DNA from: an uncultured Lachnospiraceae bacterium
GTDB taxonomy: Bacteria; Bacillota; Clostridia; Lachnospirales; Lachnospiraceae
Assembly: GCA_944381635.1 (NCBI GenBank)
Contig: CALWLY010000008.1
Coordinates: forward strand, 35,928 to 99,927
Length of the DNA: 64,000 bases
Reading direction: 5' to 3'
Below are positions 53,513-61,155 of this stretch, in pieces (the first letter of the stretch is position 1; each line of letters starts with the position of its first letter). The position numbers and the translations under genes are program-made. Below the pieces are notes generated by a model. It did no database searches. It had not been told where the DNA came from and saw nothing but the letters and a program-made list of their open reading frames with translations.

Positions 53513-54748
53513 CTATCTTGCAAATAATTTCTGAAGTGCATCTTCTTTCAGGCCGGAACCAATGACACAGATTTTTCCTGTAATATCCGGCTTTCCTTCC
53601 CGAACTTCACTCTCGCCCGGCACATAATCAAAATATACCCAGGTTCCGTCTGCGCAGGGAAGCATTCCTTTTGCACGCAGTACAATACCATACGTGCTCT
53701 CTCTGTCCAGTTCCTCGAGAATCTCTTCCACTTCTGCACGGGTATAGCATGCCGGTGTCTCCATTCCCCAGCTGGTGAACACCTCATCTGCATGATGATG
53801 GCCATGGTGATCATGGTCATGACCACAGCCGCAGCTGCATCCGACCTCGTGGTCGTGATGATGGTGATGTTCCTCATCGTAGTGATGGCCGCAGCCACAC
53901 TCCTCATCATGGTCGTGGTGATGGTGCTCCTCATCGTGGTGATGGCCGCAGCTACATTCCTCGTCGTGATCATGGTGATGGTGATGATGTTCCTCATCAT
54001 GATGATGGCCACAGCCGCACTCCTCATCGTGATCATGATGATGGTGCTCCTCATCGTGGTGATGACCGCAGCCGCACTCTTCATCGTGGTCATGGTGATG
54101 ATGCTCGTGAGCATGTTCTCTCACCTGTGCCATCAGTTCTGCCTCCAGATCTGTAGCTCCCTCGATAGTATCCAGAATGGATTTTCCATCCAGCTGCTCG
54201 ATCGGTGTGGTTATAATGGCAGCTTTCGGATTGTGCTCTCTTATCAGCGCTACTGCCTGTTTGATCTTTTCTTCGCTTACCACATCCGTACGGCTCAAAA
54301 TAATAGTTCCCGCATACTCAATCTGGTTAACAAAGAATTCTCCGAAATTCTTGATATACATCTTACATTTGGATGCATCCACAACTGCCACTGCGCTGTT
54401 TAATTCCACTTTGTCTTCAAAATCCACGCTCTGTACTGCTTTCATAACATCTGAAAGTTTTCCTACTCCGGAGGGCTCGATTAAAATTCTCTCCGGATGG
54501 TAAGTTGCCATCACTTCTTTTAAAGATGTTCCAAAATCTCCTACCAGAGAACAGCAGATACAGCCGGAATTCATCTCCTTAATTTCAATGCCGGCGTCTT
54601 TTAAAAATCCGCCGTCAATACCTATCTCACCAAATTCATTTTCAATCAGCACGGTTTTGCTGCCATTTAATACTTCCCTCAACAGCTTTTTGATCAGTGT
54701 TGTCTTTCCGGCACCAAGAAAGCCGGACACGATATCTATTTTTGTCAT
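53513..54748 (-). CDS. CobW/COG0523 zinc-chaperone GTPase with His-rich repeats
   Basis: The 411-residue GTPase shows IDIVSGFLGAGKTTLIKKLL (Walker A), the metal-binding NSGCICCSL (CxCC) and ILSRTDVVSEE (NKxD equivalent). Between the GTPase and the C-terminal CobW domain is a stretch of about 105 residues (roughly 213-317) made of repeats of DEEHHHHDHDEECGCGHHH. Such tails store or hand over zinc. The DNA of the stretch (53790-54110) is itself a tandem repeat of about 57-63 bp. GGAGG precedes the ATG. It is the first gene of the predicted zinc operon. A palindrome lies in its leader. Confidence 0.9.
   Translation of the reverse strand: MTKIDIVSGFLGAGKTTLIKKLLREVLNGSKTVLIENEFGEIGIDGGFLKDAGIEIKEMNSGCICCSLVGDFGTSLKEVMATYHPERILIEPSGVGKLSDVMKAVQSVDFEDKVELNSAVAVVDASKCKMYIKNFGEFFVNQIEYAGTIILSRTDVVSEEKIKQAVALIREHNPKAAIITTPIEQLDGKSILDTIEGATDLEAELMAQVREHAHEHHHHDHDEECGCGHHHDEEHHHHDHDEECGCGHHHDEEHHHHHHDHDEECSCGHHHDEEHHHHDHDEECGCGHHYDEEHHHHHDHEVGCSCGCGHDHDHHGHHHADEVFTSWGMETPACYTRAEVEEILEELDRESTYGIVLRAKGMLPCADGTWVYFDYVPGESEVREGKPDITGKICVIGSGLKEDALQKLFAR
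53790..54110 (-). repeat. In-frame tandem repeat coding the His-rich tail
   Basis: About five units of 57-63 bp, each coding for a His block, DHDEEC, GCG or SCG, and HHHDEE. Units differ by a few substitutions and by the number of His codons, so the repeat probably changes length by slippage or unequal exchange. Confidence 0.85.
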
Positions 54749-54798
54749 GATAATGCCTCCGTTCTTTTCACTATAAATAATAATGCTATAATGTTGGA

Positions 54799-54814
54799 GT
54801 AAAACGTATTTTAC
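54799..54814 (-). promoter_or_regulatory. Palindrome in the CobW gene leader
   Basis: GTAAAA and TTTTAC flank a 4-base centre, about 51 bp before the start codon. A promoter with -35 TTGACA (54867-54872) and a weak -10 CAAAAT (54844-54849), 17-base spacer, lies upstream. The palindrome could be a metalloregulator site; the sequence does not match the Bacillus Zur box. Confidence 0.4.
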
Positions 54815-54890
54815 CCTGGTTTCTGAATAACCAACTATTTCTTATTTTGCGCTGTCAGAATGAAAATGTCAACCTTCGAGGACAATTTTG

Positions 54891-55055
54891 GTAACAGTTC
54901 AGCCATCTGCGTATCGGCAGCAGGATTTATGCTCGCATAAAAATCCAGCTGCCGATATGCAGATAAGCTGAGCGCCAGTCAATGAGGAAAACAGCGGCGC
55001 AGCCGCAGTAAGCACGTCAGTGCGGTTTTCCGAATGGCGCGGGCTGAACTGTTAC
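54891..55055 (-). repeat. Family B inverted-repeat element, copy 2
   Basis: It begins GTAACAGTTCAGCC and ends GGCTGAACTGTTAC, a 14-bp perfect terminal inverted repeat. Read on the minus strand it aligns over its whole length with copy 1 (8629-8792). The central hairpin stem changes from TCCGGAAA to TCGGCAG with matching changes in the other arm, and its apex is GA instead of AA. It lies between the CobW gene and the trypsin-like gene and takes up about half of that 378-bp gap. Confidence 0.88.
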
Positions 55056-55126
55056 TATTTTTATAGCTCGCTCTGCTGCCGACACCATCGAAAAAGCACC
55101 GTCTCTATACTGCTGTCTGCGCTTTC

Positions 55127-55933
55127 TCAAACGCTGTAATCCGCAGGATCTCTCGAAATCCCGTACAGATTCCAGTACGCTTTATTTGTCTGAGGCATAG
55201 TAAGCGCAATAACCTGATTCCCGTTTCCGGCTACAAGCAGGCCGATAAAATTTCCATAACCATCAAAAATACCGCCGCCGCTCATTCCCGGATCTGCTTC
55301 ACACTGCACAAGCAGCAAATGTTCGCCGAAATCTTCCAGACTGTAATCTGTCGATACCATCGTTCCTTCCTGACAGACATCCGCACTTCCACTCTGCGAA
55401 CATCCCAGCAGGAATACGCTGTCTCCTTCTCTCAGTTCACTGTAATGCCGTTCATGCAGTCTCACCCAGGCCAATTCCTTTGCCAAAGACTCTGTGATAT
55501 CCTCTTTTTTTATTTCCACAAAACCAATATCCTGTTCCCGGTCCACACCTTTCAAAGAAGCCGCAACCGTTGTCCCTTCATGGAAAGTTACGGTTATCCG
55601 TTCTCTGCCTTCCAGCAAATGCCCGCTGGCCGCTATGACCACGGCCTCCTGCTGTTCCGCCCAGATAACGCCGCTTCCCCAGTAAGTATCTGTTCCCTCT
55701 CCTGCCTCCACCCGCACGCAGGACGTTCTGGCATTTTCCCGGGCAAGTGCAAGATCAAAAGCCTCCTGCACAGGCTGACACCGAAGTTTTTCAGAATATT
55801 CTGCCAAAGCCGTGGTTTCCTGCGAATTTTCCTGTCCCTTCCTTGTATCTTCTCCCGGATTTTCACAGGAAGCCAAAAGCAGCGATGTGATACTTATAAA
55901 TATAAGGAAAAATTTAATCTTTTTGCCAAACAT
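55127..55933 (-). CDS. Trypsin-like serine protease lipoprotein
   Basis: The 268-residue protein starts with a signal helix and the lipobox LLLASC (Cys at about 23). A protease domain of the chymotrypsin fold follows: His in VIAASGHLLEG, Asp in REQDIGFVEI, and Ser in DPGMSGGGIFDGYGN. The His motif differs from the usual TAAHV. There is no PDZ domain. It is probably anchored outside the membrane. AGGAGGGG precedes the ATG. It lies about 200 bp downstream of the envelope cluster and may belong to it. Confidence 0.82.
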   Translation of the reverse strand: MFGKKIKFFLIFISITSLLLASCENPGEDTRKGQENSQETTALAEYSEKLRCQPVQEAFDLALARENARTSCVRVEAGEGTDTYWGSGVIWAEQQEAVVIAASGHLLEGRERITVTFHEGTTVAASLKGVDREQDIGFVEIKKEDITESLAKELAWVRLHERHYSELREGDSVFLLGCSQSGSADVCQEGTMVSTDYSLEDFGEHLLLVQCEADPGMSGGGIFDGYGNFIGLLVAGNGNQVIALTMPQTNKAYWNLYGISRDPADYSV

Positions 55934-56151
55934 TTTCCCCTCCTGATTTTTAAGTATGCCAGAGATAACCGCCTTTCGTCAAGTCCCTAATTCCCACTTA
56001 ACCGGAAGGAAAATCCAACCGGAAATCTCTGTCCAGTTCCATCTGAACATAACACTGGGACGGTATTCCTAAGAACACCGCCCCAACACTTGGCAAAGAG
56101 CCAATTCGTTCTTGCTTTTTCATTTGACCAAAAGAGCTGGTGACTGAGTCA

Positions 56152-58317
56152 TCAGTCATCCAGCCCTTCCTGGGAAACTCCTTCCTGAAAATGCTCCAGT
56201 TCCAGGGCGTCCCTTGTTTCATTATCCTGAAAATGCCACCATTCGGAACGCAGGATGGCAAACCCTGCTTCCGTCATATATTTGTTCAGGAGATTCGCCT
56301 GCTCATTGTTCCGGTCTATCGTGGAATACCAGCTAAGATCATGCATCCGCGTCTGCATCTGCAGTTCCTCTCCATCCAGCGTCTCCAGCGTCAGATCCAG
56401 GGCAATACCCATATTATGCGCTGATCCGCTTCTTGCAAGGAAATTCGAAAGGGTATAGGAGCCGTTCGTAACCAGGTCGCGGTAGACGGGAACCAGTTCC
56501 CATTCTCCGACAGTCCGGATTTCCGGCTGCTTGGGATCTTCCTCCTGAATAGTTCCATCTTCCGGCAGGGCCATCGTTTCTTCCGGCAGCGCCGCCGCTT
56601 CTCCGGTCAAGGCTTCCGTTTCTCCCATCAAGGCTTCTGTTTCTCCCATCAGGGCTTCCGTCCCCGGCAGCACAGCACTCTCTCCGTTCAGAATCCCTCC
56701 TGCTTCCTGCTGCGGCAGAATAATTCCCCTGGAACGAATAAGCTGCTCCTCAAGCTGTAAAATATCCTCTTCTGACCAGTCTTCCGGCCATTCCTCCTCG
56801 CCTTCCTCGGGAGGGGGAAGCGGCTCGTCAAGAATCCGCTGCGCAGTCTGATACAGCTGCTCCGTGGCTTCATGCGGGCGATAAGCGTCATATATTTTCA
56901 GCCTATATCCATCCGCCAGCGCCGCTCTGGCCGCAGCAATCAGCTTTTCACAGCAGGGATACAGATACGGAACCAGATACTCTCCTTCTGAAAGGCATAT
57001 TTCTTCATATCCCTCTATCACCGTATCCGTTATTTCCGGAATTTCAAAACCATGCATCATGTACAGGGCAGAATAGCTGTTCACAATATCATAGGCGCAA
57101 AGCTCTCCCAGATAATCCGGAAGGTTGATCAGGCAGTAGCTGCTGTCAATGAGCCCCTCTGTGTCCTCCGCCTCTATCAGAAACATTCCGTTCCTCTCGT
57201 CCAGAACACGATAAGCCTTTAATGCCTCCGTCCGTATTCCCGTATCTTCCATGTTATCAGGATTGTATAGCTCCAGCTCTCTGACCGGCCATACCGTACA
57301 ATTCAGCGTCATAAGATCTGTAAAAATATCCGCTTCATTCGACGTGCAGACCGGCTGCCCATCCTTTTCCACAGCTTCTACCCGGTACTGATAAGACCTT
57401 CCGGAATGAAGCATCTCCGTCTGGTATTTTCTTTCCTCGTCCAGTCCCACCTCTGCAACCGTTTCCCATACGTATTCGCCCAGACGACGCTGCACCAGAA
57501 ACTTTCTGCCAACCGTCTCATTCCACGTAAAGGAATATTTATTATCGCCGACATATTCCCAGGAAAGCGTCATGACTCTGGTCAGAATCTCCTCCCTCGG
57601 AACAACTATAGTTTCCGCGGCCGGTCCTGTCAGAACATATCCGCTGCCCTGTCTGGAAGCGCGGACCACAAACTGCATCGGCGCATCATATTCCGGCACC
57701 GGATAGTCTCCTTCTTCTCCAAAGAAGAGCTTCAGCTCCCCGTTATCAATCTTTCTTTCTTCCTGCTCCTCTCCGCCGGAAAGCAGATAAAGCTTATAGG
57801 TCAGCTGCTCCTGCGGCTCAAAGCCCACTGTGAGCAGCTGCTCTTCCGAATTCATCTCGTATTCCAGCCCGTCCACATTCGGGAATGCGAGTTCCACCGT
57901 TGCCCCAAGCGGAACACTCCCATGGCGGACTCCGGTTCCGAACAAAGTCCGGTACCGGGCAAACGGAACAATTTCAACCTGTATCCTCTCCTCAGAAAGC
58001 TGTTCTATCCGACATTTATTTTCCGCACATTCCGTACTCCAAAGAAGTTCTTTCTTTCCGGATTTGGACGTATCCTTCTGACGAAATATTTTTACCTGAT
58101 ACCCTTCTGCCGAGGACAGCCAAGGCCAGGAAAGCCGAAAGCTTTCCTCTTCATCCATCCGCACCTCTATTTCTGACTGCTCCGGAAATACCAGATCTGC
58201 TCTCCGGTATTCCAGCCAGAGAAGAACTCCGATTACCGCCGCAATCAGCAAAAGTCCCGCCAGGACTGCCCAAAAGAACCGATTCGATCTGCGCTGCATT
58301 TTTCTGTGACCTGTCAT
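56152..58317 (-). CDS. Large membrane-anchored VanX-type (M15) peptidase with FN3-like domains
   Basis: The 721-residue protein has one transmembrane helix (about residues 15-37), then about 300 residues of beta-rich modules like fibronectin type III (for example RKYQTEMLHSGRSYQYRVEA), and an SH3b-like segment. A C-terminal D-Ala-D-Ala dipeptidase-type domain follows, with the conserved Arg in IYDAYRPHEATEQL, zinc ligands in SGSAHNMGIALDLTL and the Glu/His pair SEWWHFQD. Between Arg and the first zinc ligand there are about 155 residues instead of about 45 in VanX, including an acidic stretch and repeats of EALMGET. The ATG overlaps the preceding stop (ATGA). Confidence 0.85.
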   Translation of the reverse strand: MTGHRKMQRRSNRFFWAVLAGLLLIAAVIGVLLWLEYRRADLVFPEQSEIEVRMDEEESFRLSWPWLSSAEGYQVKIFRQKDTSKSGKKELLWSTECAENKCRIEQLSEERIQVEIVPFARYRTLFGTGVRHGSVPLGATVELAFPNVDGLEYEMNSEEQLLTVGFEPQEQLTYKLYLLSGGEEQEERKIDNGELKLFFGEEGDYPVPEYDAPMQFVVRASRQGSGYVLTGPAAETIVVPREEILTRVMTLSWEYVGDNKYSFTWNETVGRKFLVQRRLGEYVWETVAEVGLDEERKYQTEMLHSGRSYQYRVEAVEKDGQPVCTSNEADIFTDLMTLNCTVWPVRELELYNPDNMEDTGIRTEALKAYRVLDERNGMFLIEAEDTEGLIDSSYCLINLPDYLGELCAYDIVNSYSALYMMHGFEIPEITDTVIEGYEEICLSEGEYLVPYLYPCCEKLIAAARAALADGYRLKIYDAYRPHEATEQLYQTAQRILDEPLPPPEEGEEEWPEDWSEEDILQLEEQLIRSRGIILPQQEAGGILNGESAVLPGTEALMGETEALMGETEALTGEAAALPEETMALPEDGTIQEEDPKQPEIRTVGEWELVPVYRDLVTNGSYTLSNFLARSGSAHNMGIALDLTLETLDGEELQMQTRMHDLSWYSTIDRNNEQANLLNKYMTEAGFAILRSEWWHFQDNETRDALELEHFQEGVSQEGLDD

Positions 58318-59066
58318 TTCACATAACTCCACGGAACATCCTTATAGGACATGGCAAAGAAATTGTAGATTTGATTTTTCTTCCGATAAGACATCTCCAG
58401 TTCCGTATCAAAAATCAGGGGTTCTCCGTTCACAGCAATCTCCACCCAGCCATGAGGAGACCGTCTTGATCCCACCAGACCGCTGACGATTTGTGAGTCG
58501 TACCCGAGTCCTCTTGACAGATAATAAAATACGGACGCATAGCAGTAACAGTTTCCTCTGCCCGTTCCAAACATGGTAAGCGCTTCGTCATGCTCCCAGC
58601 CTGTTTGTCCCACCTCATAGTAATTACGTCTGAGATAGGAAAAGCTGTCGCGGGTATAAACGTAAACGTCATAAAGAAGATCCGCACGCGTCTTGCCTTC
58701 CGCTATAAAACCCGCAAGAACACCCTTCACATAAGCGTCAAGAACCGGGTCTCCGCTGGTATACTTTCCATCAGGTCCAAAATAAAGTGTTCCTACGTAT
58801 TCGTCACAAACCACTTTCTGTGTCTGAGCGTCCACATAGTACAGATCCGTTCCCACCAGCATAGGGCCGTAAAAAAGCTCCGTTTGTCCCAGTATGAGTT
58901 CCGGTCCCGCCACCGGCTCTTCGGAAGCCTCGATCACACTTTGAAACGATACGGATTCCTCCGCCTGCACACTGAAACTCCATGGTCCAAGCAGCATCAG
59001 AATCCCCAGGAGCAGAGCGCTTGTCGTCCCCCTGATCTTCCTGGATGAAATGATCCTATTCAACAT
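58314..59066 (-). CDS. Secreted transglutaminase-like protein
   Basis: The 250-residue protein has a signal peptide (hydrophobic GTTSALLLGILMLLGPWSF, cut near VQAEE). The transglutaminase core has the catalytic Cys in GTGRGNCYCYASVF, His in RSPHGWVEI and Asp in LIFDTELEM. Such domains in bacteria act as cysteine peptidases or amidases, or make isopeptide bonds. The start overlaps the end of the lipoprotein gene by 11 bp and the stop overlaps the VanX-type gene (ATGA), so the three genes are translated together. Confidence 0.85.
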   Translation of the reverse strand: MLNRIISSRKIRGTTSALLLGILMLLGPWSFSVQAEESVSFQSVIEASEEPVAGPELILGQTELFYGPMLVGTDLYYVDAQTQKVVCDEYVGTLYFGPDGKYTSGDPVLDAYVKGVLAGFIAEGKTRADLLYDVYVYTRDSFSYLRRNYYEVGQTGWEHDEALTMFGTGRGNCYCYASVFYYLSRGLGYDSQIVSGLVGSRRSPHGWVEIAVNGEPLIFDTELEMSYRKKNQIYNFFAMSYKDVPWSYVK

Positions 59067-59685
59067 AGCTTACAACCTCCCCTGTTGCATCTCTGTAGGT
59101 ATATACCGTAAAGCCGTCATAATAAAGATTTCCGTCCTCTCCTTCACCGAGGCAGCTTGGCGCATAATCCGACGAAATCGGCTGCCCGATTGCCTGAATC
59201 AACGCATCAACAGAAGCCCCTTCGAAACTTTTGGCCGTTTCTAAAAGGCTTCCGGCAGTATTTGCCGCTGCTGCTCCGGCAGCTGCCGCAGGGGCTGCCT
59301 CGTTTGCCGCTTCTGCAGCTGCAGTATCCGCCGCGGGAGCCGCTGCACTTTCCACCGTTGTCTGTGCAGCTGCAGTATCTGCTTCGCTTGCCGCTGCTGC
59401 CTCACTCTCCGTACTCTCGGTATCGGCTGTCTCCTCCTCAGCCTCCGTACTTGTCGTTTCTTCCTCACTTTCTGTGCTCGCTGCCTCTGCCGCGCTTTCC
59501 ATGCTTTCCGTTTCCTCTTCACCTTCCGCGCTTACCGTCTCTGTTTCGCTTTCTACGGATTCTACGCTTTCCACAAGCGTCTCCTGCTCCGTTTCCTCCC
59601 CGCGGTCGGTAGATACATCTCCTCCGCATGCGCCAAGCAAAGTTACAAGAGTTGCCGCCGCAAGAAGAATAACCGCTTTTTTCAT
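59056..59685 (-). CDS. Ala/Glu-rich lipoprotein with small C-terminal domain
   Basis: The 209-residue protein starts MKKAVILLAAATLVTLLGAC behind AGGAGG; the Cys at residue 20 is the lipid site. Residues 25-140 are low complexity, first Glu/Ser/Thr then Ala, and probably a spacer through the cell wall. The final 60 residues fold differently: LLETAKSFEGASVDALIQ, then IGQPISSDYAPSC and a YYDGFTVYTYRD ending. The C-terminal domain is not recognised. The gene is between the AlgX-like and transglutaminase genes, overlapping the latter. Confidence 0.8.
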   Translation of the reverse strand: MKKAVILLAAATLVTLLGACGGDVSTDRGEETEQETLVESVESVESETETVSAEGEEETESMESAAEAASTESEEETTSTEAEEETADTESTESEAAAASEADTAAAQTTVESAAAPAADTAAAEAANEAAPAAAAGAAAANTAGSLLETAKSFEGASVDALIQAIGQPISSDYAPSCLGEGEDGNLYYDGFTVYTYRDATGEVVSYVE

Positions 59686-59812
59686 CTCATTCCTCCTATT
59701 CCCCGCATCCCGCGGTGTTTTTATGAAAACAGGGGACTGCCTCAGCCAGCCAACTCTGCTGTTCTCTGCCCAAGCATCCTCCCTGCCATCATCCTTTTCA
59801 TTCCGTCCTTTC

Positions 59813-61147
59813 TCACAGAAGGCTGATTTCACACCTCATCCATCCGCCGTCCTCCTGCCAGAACACCGTACAGTTCTCCGCTCCCTCCTCCGGAAGACAG
59901 GCTGTAAAGGTACGTTCCCCGGAAAGCAGCGCTTCATACAGCTTCCCGTTTTGCATAAGATAAATCGGAGAATCCGCAGCCGGCTCCCCGGCAATCTCTC
60001 CTTCTGCCATAAAATAACCCTCCGGTGCCCCGGATGTGGACATGGACAGCGAAGCCTCTCCTTCCTCCGCCTCTTCTATCGTCTCCGTTCTCTCCGGCGC
60101 AGGAAAGACAGCCGGCTGTTCCATCAGCCAGCGGATATTTCTTTCCACTAACTCTATGATCACTACATCCGTTTCCTCACTCATTGATTCCGCCAGCCCA
60201 TATGCGGCCTGACGTGAAAAATAGGCGTTTTCAAAATTGTCCGCCATATATGGGTACAACAGTTCTCCGAAAGAATCCCGGAACATCAGAAGAGAACCCT
60301 CTCCGCCTCCGGTCGTTTCGATCGTAACGCTGTCGGGTCTGACTCCTTCCGGTTCCTGAAAATTCAGCCCGGCCGGCGGCGCATTCAGTTCTCCATCCTC
60401 CGCTGCCGGATAAAGCATCTCAAACAAATCCCCTTTATGGGGCTCAGGAGCCGAAAAATCTCCTTCAAAATATGCGCTTTCCCGTCCCAGTGCCTCCATC
60501 AGCGTATCGGCCGCAAGCGCCGCTCCCCTGGATGTCCAGTGGGAATCATGGGCAAAATACAGCGTTTCCTCTTCCGCGCCAAACGCTTCAAACAAATCAG
60601 CGAACGCCACCCCCTGCTTCTCCAGCTCAGCCATAAGCCGCTGTGCATTCCGTTTTGTTTCCGCGGCCGGCCAATCCTGCATATATTCCGGATACAGAGA
60701 GCTCTTATTTGGTGCAATGGTAAACAGGAACTGGGCTCCTGCACCTTCCACATATTCCTGAATCAACGAAAGATTCCTTGCGGCCGCGAAAAGCTCCCGC
60801 TCCGTCAGAGGCTTTGTACCGGCGTAATCTGCCAGATCATCTCCATAAAAGAGCCAGCCTTCCCTGCCGAGCACCACATCCTCGTTGGCAGACTGCCCGA
60901 AAAGCGCCTGCAGCTTCGCATATCCGGTAATCAGCTCCCGACGCACAAAAAAGCTGTCCGCTGCATATTCCGTAAGCCCGGAAAGATATTCCATATTCAA
61001 TTTTCCCTCTTCCATCGGCTCGGGAACCCGTGCCGGAATCTCATTCGCCAACGCGCCGGATGGCCCGCAAAGGAGCATTCCAACGGAAGGAACAAGACAA
61101 ATAAGTAGAAAAAGCGCCGTAAAAAGAATTGCTATCCTCTTTTTCAT
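59813..61147 (-). CDS. AlgX/AlgJ-like SGNH O-acetyltransferase partner of MBOAT
   Basis: The 444-residue protein is anchored by an N-terminal helix (MKKRIAILFTALFLLICL). The AlgX-like catalytic domain shows VVLGREGWLFYGDDLADY, TIAPNKSSLYPEYM, AHDSHWTSRGAALAAD (Asp-His) and MFRDSFGELLYPYM (nucleophile Ser). Proteins of this kind transfer acetyl groups to polysaccharide outside the membrane. The start at 61147 follows GAGGTGG; a frame from 61213 overlaps the MBOAT gene. It begins 8 bp after the MBOAT stop. A further 125 residues at the C-terminus, rich in Glu, are poorly matched to AlgX. Confidence 0.85.
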   Translation of the reverse strand: MKKRIAILFTALFLLICLVPSVGMLLCGPSGALANEIPARVPEPMEEGKLNMEYLSGLTEYAADSFFVRRELITGYAKLQALFGQSANEDVVLGREGWLFYGDDLADYAGTKPLTERELFAAARNLSLIQEYVEGAGAQFLFTIAPNKSSLYPEYMQDWPAAETKRNAQRLMAELEKQGVAFADLFEAFGAEEETLYFAHDSHWTSRGAALAADTLMEALGRESAYFEGDFSAPEPHKGDLFEMLYPAAEDGELNAPPAGLNFQEPEGVRPDSVTIETTGGGEGSLLMFRDSFGELLYPYMADNFENAYFSRQAAYGLAESMSEETDVVIIELVERNIRWLMEQPAVFPAPERTETIEEAEEGEASLSMSTSGAPEGYFMAEGEIAGEPAADSPIYLMQNGKLYEALLSGERTFTACLPEEGAENCTVFWQEDGGWMRCEISLL

Positions 61148-61155
61148 AAGCCACC

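Noticed and set aside
53792..54403. Long plus-strand frame of about 200 codons rich in Met, Val and Ala
   Set aside because: It is the antisense reading of the His-rich CobW repeat, where CAT/CAC/GAT codons read as ATG/GTG/ATC. It has no start signal and no sensible protein composition.
55998..56261. 87-codon minus-strand frame between the VanX-type gene and the trypsin-like gene
   Set aside because: Most of it overlaps the VanX-type gene in another frame, there is no ribosome binding site, and no family was recognised. It could be a remnant, but the sequence alone does not show this.
59231..60151. 306-codon plus-strand frame rich in Ala and Ser
   Set aside because: It is antisense to the Ala/Glu-rich lipoprotein and the end of the AlgX-like gene; the composition is a mirror of GCC/GCA-type codons.
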